Source: Ascarosepion bandense
Taxonomy: Eukaryota > Mollusca > Cephalopoda > Sepiida > Sepiidae
Length of the DNA: 64,000 nucleotides
Assembly (NCBI GenBank): GCA_037127315.1
Contig: JBBBDQ010001918.1
Span: 5,254,501 to 5,318,500, forward strand
Reading direction: 5' to 3'
Position 1 is the stretch's first letter; every line of letters begins with the position of its first letter. Made by a program: the position numbers and the translations under genes. Under the pieces are notes generated by a model that saw only the letters and a list, made by a program, of their open reading frames with translations, had not been told where the DNA came from and searched no databases. Of this stretch, positions 42,935-53,546 are shown piece by piece.

Positions 42935-44480
42935 ATTAAATGATAATTTATGCCAAACAACATAAAAGAAATAAGAAGCTTTATTGCGTAATGAAGGATG
43001 CCAACATATTTCAAAAGAAATTTCATCTGGATGAAGAAGTGCAAGTCAACCACAATACAACTACTGCAGCGGACAAAAGATCTTTAAAAAATAAAATAAA
43101 AGCAAATGCAATTGACCAGTTGCGGAAACGAGGGTAAGGTAAACCTCTTCATAGTCAATATTCTGCCCGTACCAAACAACCTGATATAGAAAAACCCACT
43201 ATCCATCAGTGGTTACGTAAGCAGTGTCAAAAGCTGAAACTTAAGGTTTTATTTCTGCTACACAGGACCAACATTTGCTAACTAGAAATTAGCAAACACA
43301 CATACTGAAAAAATGTGTTAACCTGAAATGCAGATTCAGTGATAAATATCCGAAAACAATTGACAATTGTGTATTAGGTTGCATGGTATTGGCACCCATT
43401 GAATATAAAACCCGGCATGATAGAGAGAGCTAATATCTGCATTGAAAAATACGAAACTTTTACGAAAAATAAACTAAAAGAAACTGGTATGAACACCACC
43501 CAGATCCGGTTACAGACATAAACCTGTAACAATTTTATGAGACTTTACAATACATACAGGGAGCACAATGAAAGCTAATGGCCAAGACATCTTGATCAGA
43601 GGCCACAAAACAGGCTGAGCTTTCGCATTCACTGCATTTTTTTAGTTTTATTTAATGGCATATCAACCTCTGTGGGTTATTTAATGCCAAAAAGATAGGG
43701 TTTTAAGGTATTTTTTAAATGTTCGGTTATAGTGAGACAGTGGATTTAGTCAGATTTTAAGGGCATATCAACCTCTGTGGGTTATTTAATTCCAAAAAGA
43801 TGGGGTTTTAAAGTATTATTTTAATGTTCGGTTATAGTGAGAAGGTGGATTTAGTCAGATTTTATTAAAAATAATTTATTTATTTTTGAAAACTGAAGAT
43901 GTTTTCTAGTTTTGTATTCAAAAATGTATTGCTGGTAATAATTTTATTTTCCCTTCAAAGATATATATATTTATATAAAAGTCTATTTTTATACTTTCAT
44001 AGTGTTTTGTCCCCAGCTTGAGGCATTAACTATTTACCCATAGTTGGGACCCTAACAGGTGCTACCACTCCGGGTCAGAGTGGACCTGCGAACAACAGCA
44101 ATTAAGAGGTGGTTCCATGTTCCTCTCAAACTCCAATTAGAGGTCTTGATGCCGGATGCAGTTTATCGTCATACTCAGGACCGCAGACTGTAATGTATTT
44201 TTGAAGATTTTCAAGAAACTATAAAAAGGTCTTTGAAATCTAAATGTAAAAAATGGCACCTATGGACATCAACAAATCCAGTTGTAGTTTAAGCCCTTGG
44301 TTTGATCGGAAAAGAGTCAGATAGATTAATTGCAGGGGTTCGTGGTAGTCCAAGACTGAAAGATATACAAAAAATGTACTATAATACAATAACAATATGT
44401 TTTCTACAACTTATGGTTAAAAATTGCATCTACGTGTAAAAAAGAGTTTTAAAAAATGTCTTTGTAAAAATCTCGCTTGT
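42935..44480 (+). mobile_element. Diverged RLE-type LINE, copy C, interrupted
   Basis: A second RLE LINE subfamily. 42940-43137 encodes a basic linker (KRSLKNKIKANAIDQLRKRG), followed by CATCAGTGGTTACGTAAGC and the zinc-knuckle region to about 43620 (TGGTATGAACACCACCCAGA). Family F sequence interrupts it at about 43637-44188. It then resumes with a block equivalent to the EIEKMWKLKT/PVVIGALG region (AACAAATCCAGTTGTAGTTT) and RGSPRLKDIQK. Many stops; dead. Confidence 0.7.
43637..44188 (-). mobile_element. Family F retroposon in LINE copy C
   Basis: The T-rich left edge and GGCATATCAACCTCTGTGGG are the 3' tail in antisense, so the element is on the minus strand. The tail segment (GGCATATCAACC through TTTAGTCAGATTTTA) is duplicated in tandem at 43654-43866. 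The head carries GAGGTGGTTCCATGTTCCTC and GATGCCGGATGCAGTTTATC. TSD not clear. Confidence 0.7.
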
Positions 44481-44546
44481 CGTGAGAGAAAAAAACATAT
44501 CGCCCAGGCATCTTAACTAAAGACCATAAGAGCGGAACTATAGAAC

Positions 44547-44712
44547 CCAAGGCTATATAACACAATCTATCCTGCTATTGAACCCAATGCTGGAGGGAGA
44601 AGAGATGGATTCATAACTTTCCCAAGTGTATTTGCGCGTAGATGAATGCAACGAATTCAACTGGAATTCGAACTCGGCTCTTCGATTTCTCGTTCCGAGC
44701 CGACATCTAGAG
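44547..44712 (-). mobile_element. SINE-A, truncated
   Basis: Minus-strand SINE-A head with box B (CAACTGGAATTCGAACTCGG in plus orientation) and GTTCCGAGCCGACATCTAG. The tail half is missing. It abuts LINE copy D. Confidence 0.7.
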
Positions 44713-45167
44713 AACCAGAACAAGGTCAAAAAGCCTAAAAAAGAAAGCAAATCCAATGTACAAAATGCAGAAATGATGAGAAGACGCTTCATGATTAACA
44801 CTGCTCCCGTACCAGAGAAAATTATGCAGACAAACCGTGTACCCCTCAGTGTTTACGGAGTGCAGGGTTAAAAGCTAAAGCCGAAGATTTTATTCGTGCT
44901 GCACAGAACCAATGATTACTAATTAGAAATTAGCACAGATACTGAAGAATTGTGTTGACCACAAATGCAGATTATTTGATAATTCTCCAGAAACGGTTCA
45001 CCATCTTCTATCAGGTTGCATGGTGTTTGTACCAAGTAAATATAAAACTCAGCATGAAAGAGAGGGTTTGTATCTTCATCGGATAATATACAACTTTTAC
45101 TGGAAGAAATCTGCAAGAGACTGGTATGAACATCTCCCGGACACGGTTACAGATGTAAGGTTCGAGT

Positions 45168-45660
45168 TTTTTTTAATACGGCATATCAACCTCTATGGGT
45201 TATTTAATGCCAAAAAGGTAAGGTTTTAAAGATATTTTTTAATGTTAGGTTATAGTGAGAAGGTTGGTTTAGTCAGATTTTGATGAAAAAATTATTATTA
45301 TTATTATTATTATTATTATCATCATGTCTTCTAGTTTTGTATTCATAAATGCATTGTTGGTGATCTTTTTTTTCTTTAAAAATATGTTATTGTAATAATT
45401 TTTTTCCATCAAAAATGTAATAATTTCCATTAAAAATGGATAATTTTCTATAAAAGTCAATTTTTATACTTTCATAGGGTTTTGACCCCAGTTTAAGGGT
45501 TAACTATTTGCCCATAGCTGGGATCCTAACAGATGATACCACTCCGGGTTATTAGGACCTGGGGACAACAGCAATTAAGAGGTGGTTCCATGCTCATCAC
45601 AACCTACCAATCCAAGGCTTTGCTGCTGGCTGCAGTTTAGTGTCATACCCAGGACCATAC
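45168..45660 (-). mobile_element. Family F retroposon, insertion 1 in LINE D
   Basis: TTTTTTTTAATACGGCATAT at the left is the antisense tail. GAGGTGGTTCCATGCTCATC and GCTGCTGGCTGCAGTTTAGT mark the head at the right. An ATT run (45294-45320) lies inside. Interrupts the LINE just after VTDVR. Confidence 0.7.
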
Positions 45661-45815
45661 AGGCGTGAGACGTGTAATAATTTTATGAGAGTAAAATACA
45701 CACAGGCAAAAAAATCAAATCTATTCATCAAGACGTTATAATCAAAGGAACAAAAACAAAATGCGAGTTTTTATTGACATGTCATTTACTGTTGGAATGT
45801 ATCTTTGATGATCTT

Positions 45816-46363
45816 GGACATGGGCATGACGGTAAACTGCATCCGGCAGCAAGGCTTCTGGTTGGGAGGTTGGGAGGTGCATGGAACCACCTCTTAATTG
45901 CTGTTGTTCCCAGGTCCACTCTGAACTGGAGGGGTAGCACCTGCTAGAGTCCCAAATATGGGCAAGTAGTTAACGCCTAAAACCGGGGACAAAACATTAT
46001 GAAAGTATAAAAATTGACTTTTATATAAATATATACATAAAAATGGCCTTTTATAGAAGAATATACATTTTTGAAGGAAAAATATTATCAACAATACATT
46101 TTTGAAGAAAAAACATTATTACACATTTTTGAAGGAAAAATATATTCTTAGCAAAACATTTTTGACTACAAAACTAGAAGACATTTTCGGTTTTCTAAAA
46201 TAAAAAAGAATAAAAACAAAATAATTTTCATTAAAATCTGACTAAATCAACCTTCTCACTATAACCGAACATTAAAAATATATCTTAAAACCCCACCTTT
46301 TTGGCATTAAATAACCCACTGAGTTTCATATGCCGTTAAAAAAAAACTCAAACTCTTTAAACT
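45816..46363 (+). mobile_element. Family F retroposon with 13-bp TSD
   Basis: Flanked by CTTTGATGATCTT at 45803-45815 and 46364-46376. The element, 548 bp, begins GGACATGGGCATGACGGTAA, contains GAACCACCTCTTAATTGCTG, TAGCACCTGCTAGAGTCCC and AAACCTTCTCACTATAACC-like blocks, and ends ATATGCCGTTAAAAAAAAAC. An A-rich 3' end plus TSD shows LINE-type retroposition. No protein coding. It defines the family orientation. Confidence 0.8.
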
Positions 46364-46464
46364 CTTTGATGATCTTCAAAATATCTATCAGAATACAAGG
46401 ATCTTTAAGTGAAAATATCAAAAATGTAGTACATGCTGACATCAAGAAGTTCAGCTGTAGTTGA

Positions 46465-46947
46465 TTGATTTTTTTCTTTGTTTTATGGCATATCAACACC
46501 TCGGCGGGTCATTTATTGCCAACTACATTTTATTTATTTATTACTGGTAATACCTTTTTCTTTCAACAATTTATTGTTGTTTTAATATAAGTTTTGTGTC
46601 TAGTAATACATTTTACTTTTCGAGTATCAAGATTCATTGGGATTTGTTTTTAAGGGCAGGGTCCCCAAGTCCTACGCTGTTATTTAACCCATAACAGGAT
46701 GAAAGGGACGAATTAATACCTTTCCTAAGGGTACCAGTGCTTAAATTCAACTGGAATTCGAACTAGGCTCACCGATTTCTCTTTCCGAGCCGATATCCAC
46801 TGCACCACAACGCCTATCCGTCATTAAACGCTTACAGCACCTGGTATTTCCAAACGGTAACCCATCTAAGTACTGACCAGGCTCAACGTTGCTTAACTTC
46901 GGTGATCGAGCGAGAACTGGTGTATTCAACGTGATATGGCCGTAAGC
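46465..46947 (-). mobile_element. Composite 5S-plus-tRNA SINE with 13-bp TSD
   Basis: Flanked by CAGCTGTAGTTGA at 46452-46464 and 46948-46960. Minus strand: 5S-like head (TTACGGCCATATCACGTTGA, CACCGAAGTTAAGCAACGTT, GGTCAGTACTTAGATGGGTT), tRNA-like part (GTTGTGGTGCAGTGGATATC, GAGCCTAGTTCGAATTCCAG), body with CCTTAGGAAAGGTATTAATT, and the tail with AATAAATGACCCGCCGAGG. It is the most complete copy and 5S-like sequence is best preserved here. Confidence 0.85.
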
Positions 46948-47261
46948 CAGCTGTAGTTGAAGCCCTTAGATTGATGGCAAAAGATTCCGATAGGTTCACT
47001 GAAAGTATTCTTGTTAACCGATGCCTTCAAGAAATATAAAAAGGTACTCACAAGCACAGCTCACACATTAAAAAGACCTTCATTTATGTAAAATGTGCGT
47101 GATTTTACGGTCGCTTTCTTTCTTTTTTAAATAAAATGATCAATGAAAAATGTCATGAAACCATATCTGACCTTAGGTCTTTGGTTGGGACCCGAAATTA
47201 AATATTTATAGAACAGAAATGAAAGGAAATAATCATAATAATAATAATAATAATAATAAAT

Positions 47262-47795
47262 AGAAATAGAAGATCTAACCATTCTATGGGATTACACCAT
47301 CTACACAGACAGAAAAATTGAAGCAAACAGGCCAGACATTATTGTTAAAAACCAGAAGGAGAAAACTTGTCTATTAATTGATATGGCTTGTCCAGCGGAT
47401 TGTAACATAGCAATCAAGGAATTTGAAAAACTGTCAAAATATAAAGACCTGGAAATTGAAATAGAAAAAATATGGAAATTGAAAACAAGAGTTGTGCCTG
47501 TGATAATAGGTGCACTTGGAATGATAAAAAATGAAACAAAACAACACATTGAAAGAATCCCTGGAAACCCCAGCTTAAGAAACATACAAAAAATTGTCTT
47601 CTGAAGTACAGCCCACATATTAAGGAGAACTTTGTCTATGTGACGCTAGGGATGTTAGGGAGAGATACGAAAAAACATGAAATGGAGTCATAACAACACA
47701 CCACGACCCGCCCTTTGGTCTCCCTGCAGACTTGGTAGGTAGTGCGACCATAGCAGAAATCGATTTATAATAAAAAATGACATAAAAATAATAAC
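47262..47795 (+). mobile_element. RLE-type LINE, 5'-truncated copy E
   Basis: Begins in the RLE region after an AAT run: ANRPDIIVKNQKEKTCLLID in one phase, showing PD then D with 14 residues between, as expected for R2-type endonucleases. Then KEFEKLSKYKDLEIEIEKIW, VPVIIGALGMIKN, NPSLRNIQKIVF and a stop. The 3' UTR ends AAAAATGACATAAAAATAAT. This frame is open from its start to the natural-looking end. Confidence 0.85.
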
Positions 47796-47830
47796 TAAAT
47801 GGAACATTTTGAAGAAGAAGGAAAGAGGAA

Positions 47831-48770
47831 GATCAAACGAAGGAAGAAGAAAATTGCAGAATAAGATGGAGAAGAAGAAAAAATGAGTAAAAAGAAGAAA
47901 GAATCAGGAGTTGACAGAATGCGAATAATAAATAAGAGAAAAGAATGAAGAAGTAAGAGAAAACACAGAATAAAGAAGAAAGAAAGAAAAGAAAGAAAGA
48001 AAGAAAGAAAGAGAAAGATCAAACGAAGGAAGAAGAAAATTGCAGAATAAGATGGAGAAGAAGAAAAAATGAGTAAAAAGAAGAAAGAATCAGGAGTTGA
48101 CAGAATGCGAATAATAAATAAGAGAAAAGAATGAAGAAGTAAGAGAAAACACAGAATAAAGAAGAAAGAAAGAAAAGAAAGAAAGAAAGAAAGAGAAAGA
48201 TCAAACGAAGGAAGAAGAAAATTGCAGAATAAGATGGAGAAGAAGAAAAAAATGAGTAAAAAGAAGAAAGAATCAGGAGTTGACAGAATGCGAATAATAA
48301 ATAAGAGAAAAGAATGAAGAAGTAAGAGAAAACACAGAATAAAGAAGAAAGAAAGAAAAGAAAGAAAGAAAGAAAGAGAAAGATCAAACGAAGGAAGAAG
48401 AAAATTGCAGAATAAGATGGAGAAGAAGAAAAAATGAGTAAAAAGAAGAAAGAATCAGGAGTTGACAGAATGCGAATAATAAATAAGAGAAAAGAATGAA
48501 GAAGTAAGAGAAAACACAATAAAGAAGAAAGAAAGAAAAGAAAGAAAGAAAGAAAGAGAAAGATCAAACGAAGGAAGAAGAAAATTGCAGAATAAGATGG
48601 AGAAGAAGAAAAAATGAGTAAAAAGAAGAAAGAATCAGGAGTTGACAGAATGCGAATAATAAATAAGAGAAAAGAATGAAGAAGTAAGAGAAAACACAGA
48701 ATAAAGAAGAAAGAAAGAAAAGAAAGAAAGAAAGAAAGAGAGAAAGAAAGTACAGGGAGAAAGAAAGTAG
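47831..48770. repeat. Polypurine tandem repeat, period about 180-186 bp
   Basis: Five units start at GATCAAACGAAGG near 47831, 48017, 48199, 48382 and 48562. Each has GAATCAGGAGTTGACAGAAT and ends in GAAAGAAAGA runs of varying length, which account for the period changes. Nearly all A and G on the plus strand. Minus-strand frames are Phe/Leu/Ser artefacts. Confidence 0.9.
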
Positions 48771-48778
48771 AGCGATAA

Positions 48779-49094
48779 TCTAAACTTATTTTATAAATGG
48801 AACTTTGTCTGAGTGTGTGTATGTGTGTGTATGTGTCTGTGTGTGTCCGTTACCTATAGACTCCGAAACGGCTGAACCGATTTTCTTGAAATTTTACACA
48901 GTTGTACTATAAGCGTCTGCGAGTGTTCTTAGCTAGGTTTTGTGCCGAGGTACCCCCGATAAATATCGAAAATCGGGTTATAGAATGAGTGGTTTGATTT
49001 TAATCAATTTTGATACACTCATAGACAATGACATAAGAAACGATATTCAGAAATTTCAAGGTTGCAGTTCTAACAGTAGTGCAGAAAATTGATA

Positions 49095-49144
<50 letters not shown>

Positions 49145-49643
49145 TTTTGTGGGGTGGTGATATTTCGATTACCCATTGTTGTACCATCTGGATCTGAAGA
49201 GCCGCGCAAAAAACAGCAAAGCGGCGAAATATGTATCATCCAAACTAATAATCAGAAATCCTTAGTAAAATATTACTCTGTTAAATAAAAGAATTTAACA
49301 TTAAGCTCTCTCGAGTTCGTCTCATTTGGAATTTACCCGGATTACATACCAAGTGTACTACATTATATATATATATATATATAAAAGGCTAGAGGTTTGT
49401 GTGTGTGTCTGTTTGTCTGTCTGTATGTTCTTTATGCATATCCACAATTTTTGTCTGATTCTCACCAAACTTCGAAATTTGATTTACATCCATTCATTTT
49501 TCTTTCAGTCTTTTTCGCTTTAACTGGAAACAACTATTGCTTTTTAGTCTTTCGTGCCAACGTCCAAAGAGTCTGAGTTCCAGGACCATGGATTAGTTTT
49601 AAAGTTTTCATTAAACCCGAGCAACGCCGGGTTATACTGCTAG
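48779..49643 (+). mobile_element. Helitron-like element, complete
   Basis: Starts TCTAAACTTATTTTATAAAT after A and ends GGTTATACTGCTAG before T, with a perfect CCCG/CGGG hairpin (ACCCGAGCAACGCCGGGT) about 10 bases before CTAG. TG tract near the 5' end, conserved TATAGACTCCGAAACGGCTG, TA/TG tracts at 49095-49144 and 49364-49382. An extra segment around 49145-49360 (ATTTCGATTACCCATTGTTG) is not found in the other copies. It inserts at the end of the polypurine array. Confidence 0.8.
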
Positions 49644-50357
49644 TAAGTAAATAAATAAATAAATGCATGAACAAAAAAAAAAAGAAAAAGAAAGAAAGAA
49701 ACTACAGGAAAAAGGAAACATAGAAAGAAAGAAAGAAAGAAGGAAACTAATTTCCTTCTTTCTTACACTTCAGAAAGAAAGTTAACACTACAGAAAGAAA
49801 GACCAATAAAGAAACAAGCAACATTATCGAAACTCTTTTTGATCTGCAACGAAGGCCATGAGATATTAAGAGAGCAAATCTTCGACTAGTACATACACCT
49901 CTTGCACACGCATGGCACCAGCATTGGAAATGGCACACTACTAATATAGCGCTTCAAATATAAAAAAAAAACAAAATAAAACTAGCTATAAATAATAACC
50001 TACCGATCGAAATGACATGATCTCCCATACTAAAATCTTATTAGTGGATTTATTTTTCAGTAAAAGATTTCTTTTTGCGCAAGCTTCATTCGATAGTGAA
50101 TAGCCTTTTGCAGAGAGGCGACAGTCCGGTGACACGCCGCCACGCTTCGGGATATTTCTTAGTCAATGTAGCGAGCGAAATGCGCATTTTTACGTGATGT
50201 CGATTGGATCCTGACAACTTCTTTCTCAAATCAATTACGGGGTCGAATATTTTCCCGCATAATCTGTCATTTAATATATATTTAATGGGGATGAGAGAGA
50301 ACTGTCGCCTTATTGAAATCCAACCTCACGACTTCGACTATATCGGAATATAAACGG

Positions 50358-50358
<1 letters not shown>
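49644..50358. other. Unassigned; one GC-richer patch
   Basis: AAAT and GAAA tracts at the left. 50060-50260 is less AT-rich than its surroundings (GAGGCGACAGTCCGGTGACA, CGCCGCCACGCTTCGGGAT) and I cannot match it to any repeat in the window. No open frame of note. Confidence 0.4.
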
Positions 50359-50408
<50 letters not shown>

Positions 50409-50410
50409 AG
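50359..50410. repeat. (TA)n-(TG)n microsatellite
   Basis: About 30 bp TA then about 18 bp TG. Confidence 0.9.
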
Positions 50411-50554
50411 AATATATTTATATGTACGTGTGTGCATATTTGTGTGAGTGGCTGCTGTGTTCTGAAAGTATTTTTCTATACACGTTTTCATAGAATAAAT
50501 GTAAGCAGAGAATAAATGTAAGCAGAGAATAAATGTTTAGATTTGAATTTACGG

Positions 50555-50832
50555 TATTCTCTCTCTCTCTCTCTCTTTCTATCTATTTATCTATCTATCT
50601 ACTTACTATATCTATCTATCTATCTATACACACACACACACATATATATATACTTACTATATCTATCTATATATATATATACTTACAATATCTATCTATC
50701 TATCTATCTATCTATCTGTCTATCTATCTATACTTACTACATCTACTATCTCTCTCATTTTGTTATCTATCTATCTATCTATATATATGTATATAAATAC
50801 TTACTACATCTATCTATCTATCTATCTATATC

Positions 50833-50880
<48 letters not shown>
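50555..50880. repeat. (TCTC)n, (TCTA)n, (TA)n, (TG)n compound array
   Basis: TCTA runs alternate with TACTTACTATATCTA-like segments (50600, 50650, 50682, 50731, 50800) and end in TG at 50845-50878. Open frames here are Leu-Ser-Ile-Tyr artefacts. Confidence 0.9.
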
Positions 50881-50882
<2 letters not shown>

Positions 50883-50929
50883 ACATAGTGATGATCTACG
50901 TATAATGTTTTAATATGTAGAGGAAAAAC

Positions 50930-51245
50930 TACTAAAAAGTTATAAGTTTAAAAATGTATTTTTTGACAGTATTTATTTATTTCTATTATTATATTTGATA
51001 TTTAAGACCGTCCTCGGCCTTACATCAGAAACAAATGATTTTAAAATTTAAATTAGAAACGTTTTTGCTTTCTGCGTCATGTGATGTAAAAAATCTCTCG
51101 GACGAACGCTCATCGCGAAAACGTTTCTAATTTAAATTTTAAAATCATTTGTTTCTGATGAAACGCCGAGGACAGTCTGAAATATCAAATATAATAATAG
51201 AAATAAATACTCTAAAAAAAATACATTTTTAAACTTACAACTTAT
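50930..51245. repeat. Snapback element, about 310 bp with long arms
   Basis: Left arm 50938-51088 and right arm 51116-51245 are inverted copies, with GAAACGTTTT, AAATTTAAATTAGAAACG, ATCAGAAACAAATGATTTTA and ATATCAAATATAATAATAGA blocks pairing in mirror order. The loop is about 30-40 bp (CTCTCGGACGAACGCTCATC). Few mismatches. No coding capacity. It lies between two TCTA arrays. Confidence 0.8.
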
Positions 51246-51267
51246 ATATATGTATATAAACAGTTAC

Positions 51268-51270
51268 TAC

Positions 51271-51310
<40 letters not shown>

Positions 51311-51360
51311 CTATATATATATATATATACTTACTACATCTACTATCTATCTATGCTATG
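51268..51360. repeat. (TCTA)n and (TA)n tract
   Basis: TCTA for about 40 bp, a TA run, then TACTTACTACATCTACTATC, the same array type as before the snapback element. Confidence 0.9.
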
Positions 51361-51414
51361 CTATCACTGCTCCACTTTTTTACATTATTATTCTTATTAT
51401 TATTTTTTTTTATT

Positions 51415-52205
51415 TAATTTCTTATGTAGACTTACTTCTTTCAGGGTCCCAGCCAGAGACCTAAGATCAAATAATGATATATTTTTACTGAGCATATAAG
51501 AAAGTAATAAACAAAGAAAACCCTAAGATCTTGCACTTCATGATGTTGAGCTTGTGAGTACCTTTTTTCTAAATTTCTTTGAGGCATGAGATACCAGTAA
51601 TCCCTTCAGCCCTTCAATGGATCTCCCGCAACCCCTTTTCAATCAAACCGAAATCTCCAACTAAACCTGGAATTATTGATGTCTTCACGTATCCTATTTT
51701 TCAGATTTCGATTTCAACGTTGTTGTACTTGTTTTGTTGAAGAACTTCAAAGATAAGATACATGACAATCTGCAGGGATTGCCATGTCAATAGAAAACAC
51801 ATTCTGTTTTCTGGGTCTTTTGATGACGGTGCCTGGTCGATTAGCTTCGATTGTTCTGTCCGTGCGTATTGTAAAATCCACTGAAATTGTTACAGGTCCT
51901 AACACTGTAATCAGGTCAAGGTGATGTTCATACCAGTTTCTTGCAGTTTCCTTTCTGCAGAAGTTGCATATTTTCCAATGCAGATATTGGTTTACACTGA
52001 TTTTATATTGGAATCCGATACTGTGCCACGTAACACAAGCTGGTCCATTGTTTCTAGAGATTCATCATAGAATTTTCATTTAGTAGAAATTTCCAGTATG
52101 CGTACTTTGTAATAATATTTAGCAAGCATTTGTCCTGTGTAGCAAGAACAAAAGCTTTGGTTTTAGGCTTTAAATCTGCATAATGTAGCCACTGATGGGT
52201 GTGGA
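51415..52205 (-). mobile_element. Diverged RLE-type LINE, minus strand
   Basis: From 52205 down the minus strand follows the C-terminal order: CACCCATCAGTGGCTACATT (HQWLH), AAAGCTTTTGTTCTTGCTAC (KAFVLAT), a decayed zinc-knuckle, AACTGGTATGAACATCACC (WYEHH), ATTTCAGTGGATTTTACAAT and GTTTTCTATTGACATGGCAA (FSIDMA). Then a 3' UTR with CTTAGGTCTCTGGCTGGGAC. It belongs with copies C and D. Frames are broken. Confidence 0.7.
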
Positions 52206-52234
52206 TTATTATTATAATTATTATTTTAGATTCA

Positions 52235-52237
<3 letters not shown>

Positions 52238-52280
<43 letters not shown>
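52238..52280. repeat. (TA)n microsatellite
   Basis: A pure TA run of about 42 bp. Confidence 0.95.
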
Positions 52281-52282
<2 letters not shown>

Positions 52283-52311
52283 ATACTATCTGTGCTTCAC
52301 TTTTCAACATT

Positions 52312-52735
52312 ATTATTATTATGTCATTTTTCATCATATTTCGATTTCTGCTATGGTCGCACTACCAACCAAGTCTGCGGGAAGACCTAAGGCAGGTCGT
52401 GGCGTGTTGTTATGGCTCCATTTCATGTTTTTCTATCTTCCCCATCATCCCTAGTGTTACATAGAAAAACGTCTCCTTAGTGTGTGGGCTGTACTTAATA
52501 AGACAATTTTTTGTATATCTCTTAATCTGGGGTTTCCAGGGATTCTTTCAATGTGTTGTTTTGTTACATTTTTAATCATTCCAAGTGCACCTACTATCCC
52601 TGGTACAACTCTTGTTTTCAATTTCAACATTTTTTCTATTTCAATTTCCAGATTTTTATATTTTGACATTTTTTCGAATTCCTTGGTTGCGATGTTACAA
52701 TCTGCTGGACAAGCCAGATCAATTAATAGACAAAT
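52312..52735 (-). mobile_element. RLE-type LINE, 5'-truncated, minus strand
   Basis: The 3' UTR is at the left next to an ATT run, followed by SKYKNLEIEIEKMLKLKTRV, VPGIVGALGMIKN and NPRLRDIQKIVLLS on the minus strand. It stops at LIDLACPAD near 52730, where an ATT run follows. Confidence 0.8.
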
Positions 52736-52761
52736 ATTATTATTATTGTTATTCTTATTAT

Positions 52762-53546
52762 GTCATTTTTCATCATATTTCGATTTCTGCTTTGGTCTCA
52801 CTACCAACCAAGTCTGCGGGGAGACCTAAGGCAGGTCGTGGCGTGTTGTTATGACTCCATTTCATGTTTTTCTATCTTCCCTATCATCCCTAGCATTACA
52901 TAAAGTTTTCCTTAGTGTGTGGGCTGTACTTAATAAGACAATTTTTTGTACATCTCTTAAGCTGGGGTTTCCAAGGATTCTTTCAATGTGTTGTTTTGTT
53001 CCATTTTTTATCATTCCAAGTGCACCTACTATCACTGGCACAACTCTTGTTTTCAATTTCCACATTTTTTCTATTTCAATTTCCAGGTCTTTATATTTTG
53101 ACAGTTTTTCAAATTCCTTGATTGCTATGTTACAATCCGCTGGACAAGCCATATCAATTAATAGACAAGTTTTCTCTTTCTGGTTTTTAACAATAATGTC
53201 TGACCTGTTTGCTTCAATTTTTCTGTCTGTGTAGATGGTGCAATCCCATAGAATGGTTACATCTTCTATTTCTGTAACCGGTGCTGGGTGATGTTCATAC
53301 CAGTGTTTGTTTACAGATTTTCCATAATGTTTGCACATTGTCCAATGTAAATATTGCCCAACTCTATCGTGGTGATTTTTATATTCATCTGGGGCAAGCA
53401 CAGAACAGCCTGAGATTAGGTGGTCTATTGTTTCTTGGTGTTTATCACAAAACCTGCATTTTGGATCCATATTATTATGCATAATATTTGCCTGAAAGTT
53501 ACTAGTGAAAAGACTTTGGTCTTGTGCTGCAAGAATAAAGCCTTCA

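Larger units (their letters stand above)
44713..47250 (+). mobile_element. Diverged RLE-type LINE, copy D, with three insertions
   Basis: The LINE is split into 44713-45165, 45661-45815, 46364-46464 and 46948-47250. The parts align in order to the C-terminal region: the zinc-knuckle part with TVHHLLSGCMVFVPSKY and WYEHLPDTVTDVR, then NTHRQK...FIDM, then the KEFEKL-like segment, then ALRLMAKDSDRF and a 3' UTR ending in AATAATAATAATAA. The interruptions are F (minus), F (plus, 13-bp TSD) and the composite SINE (minus, 13-bp TSD). Confidence 0.75.

Noticed and set aside
48019..48567. 182-codon minus-strand open frame of Phe, Leu and Ser
   Set aside because: It is the complement of the polypurine minisatellite and repeats with its period.
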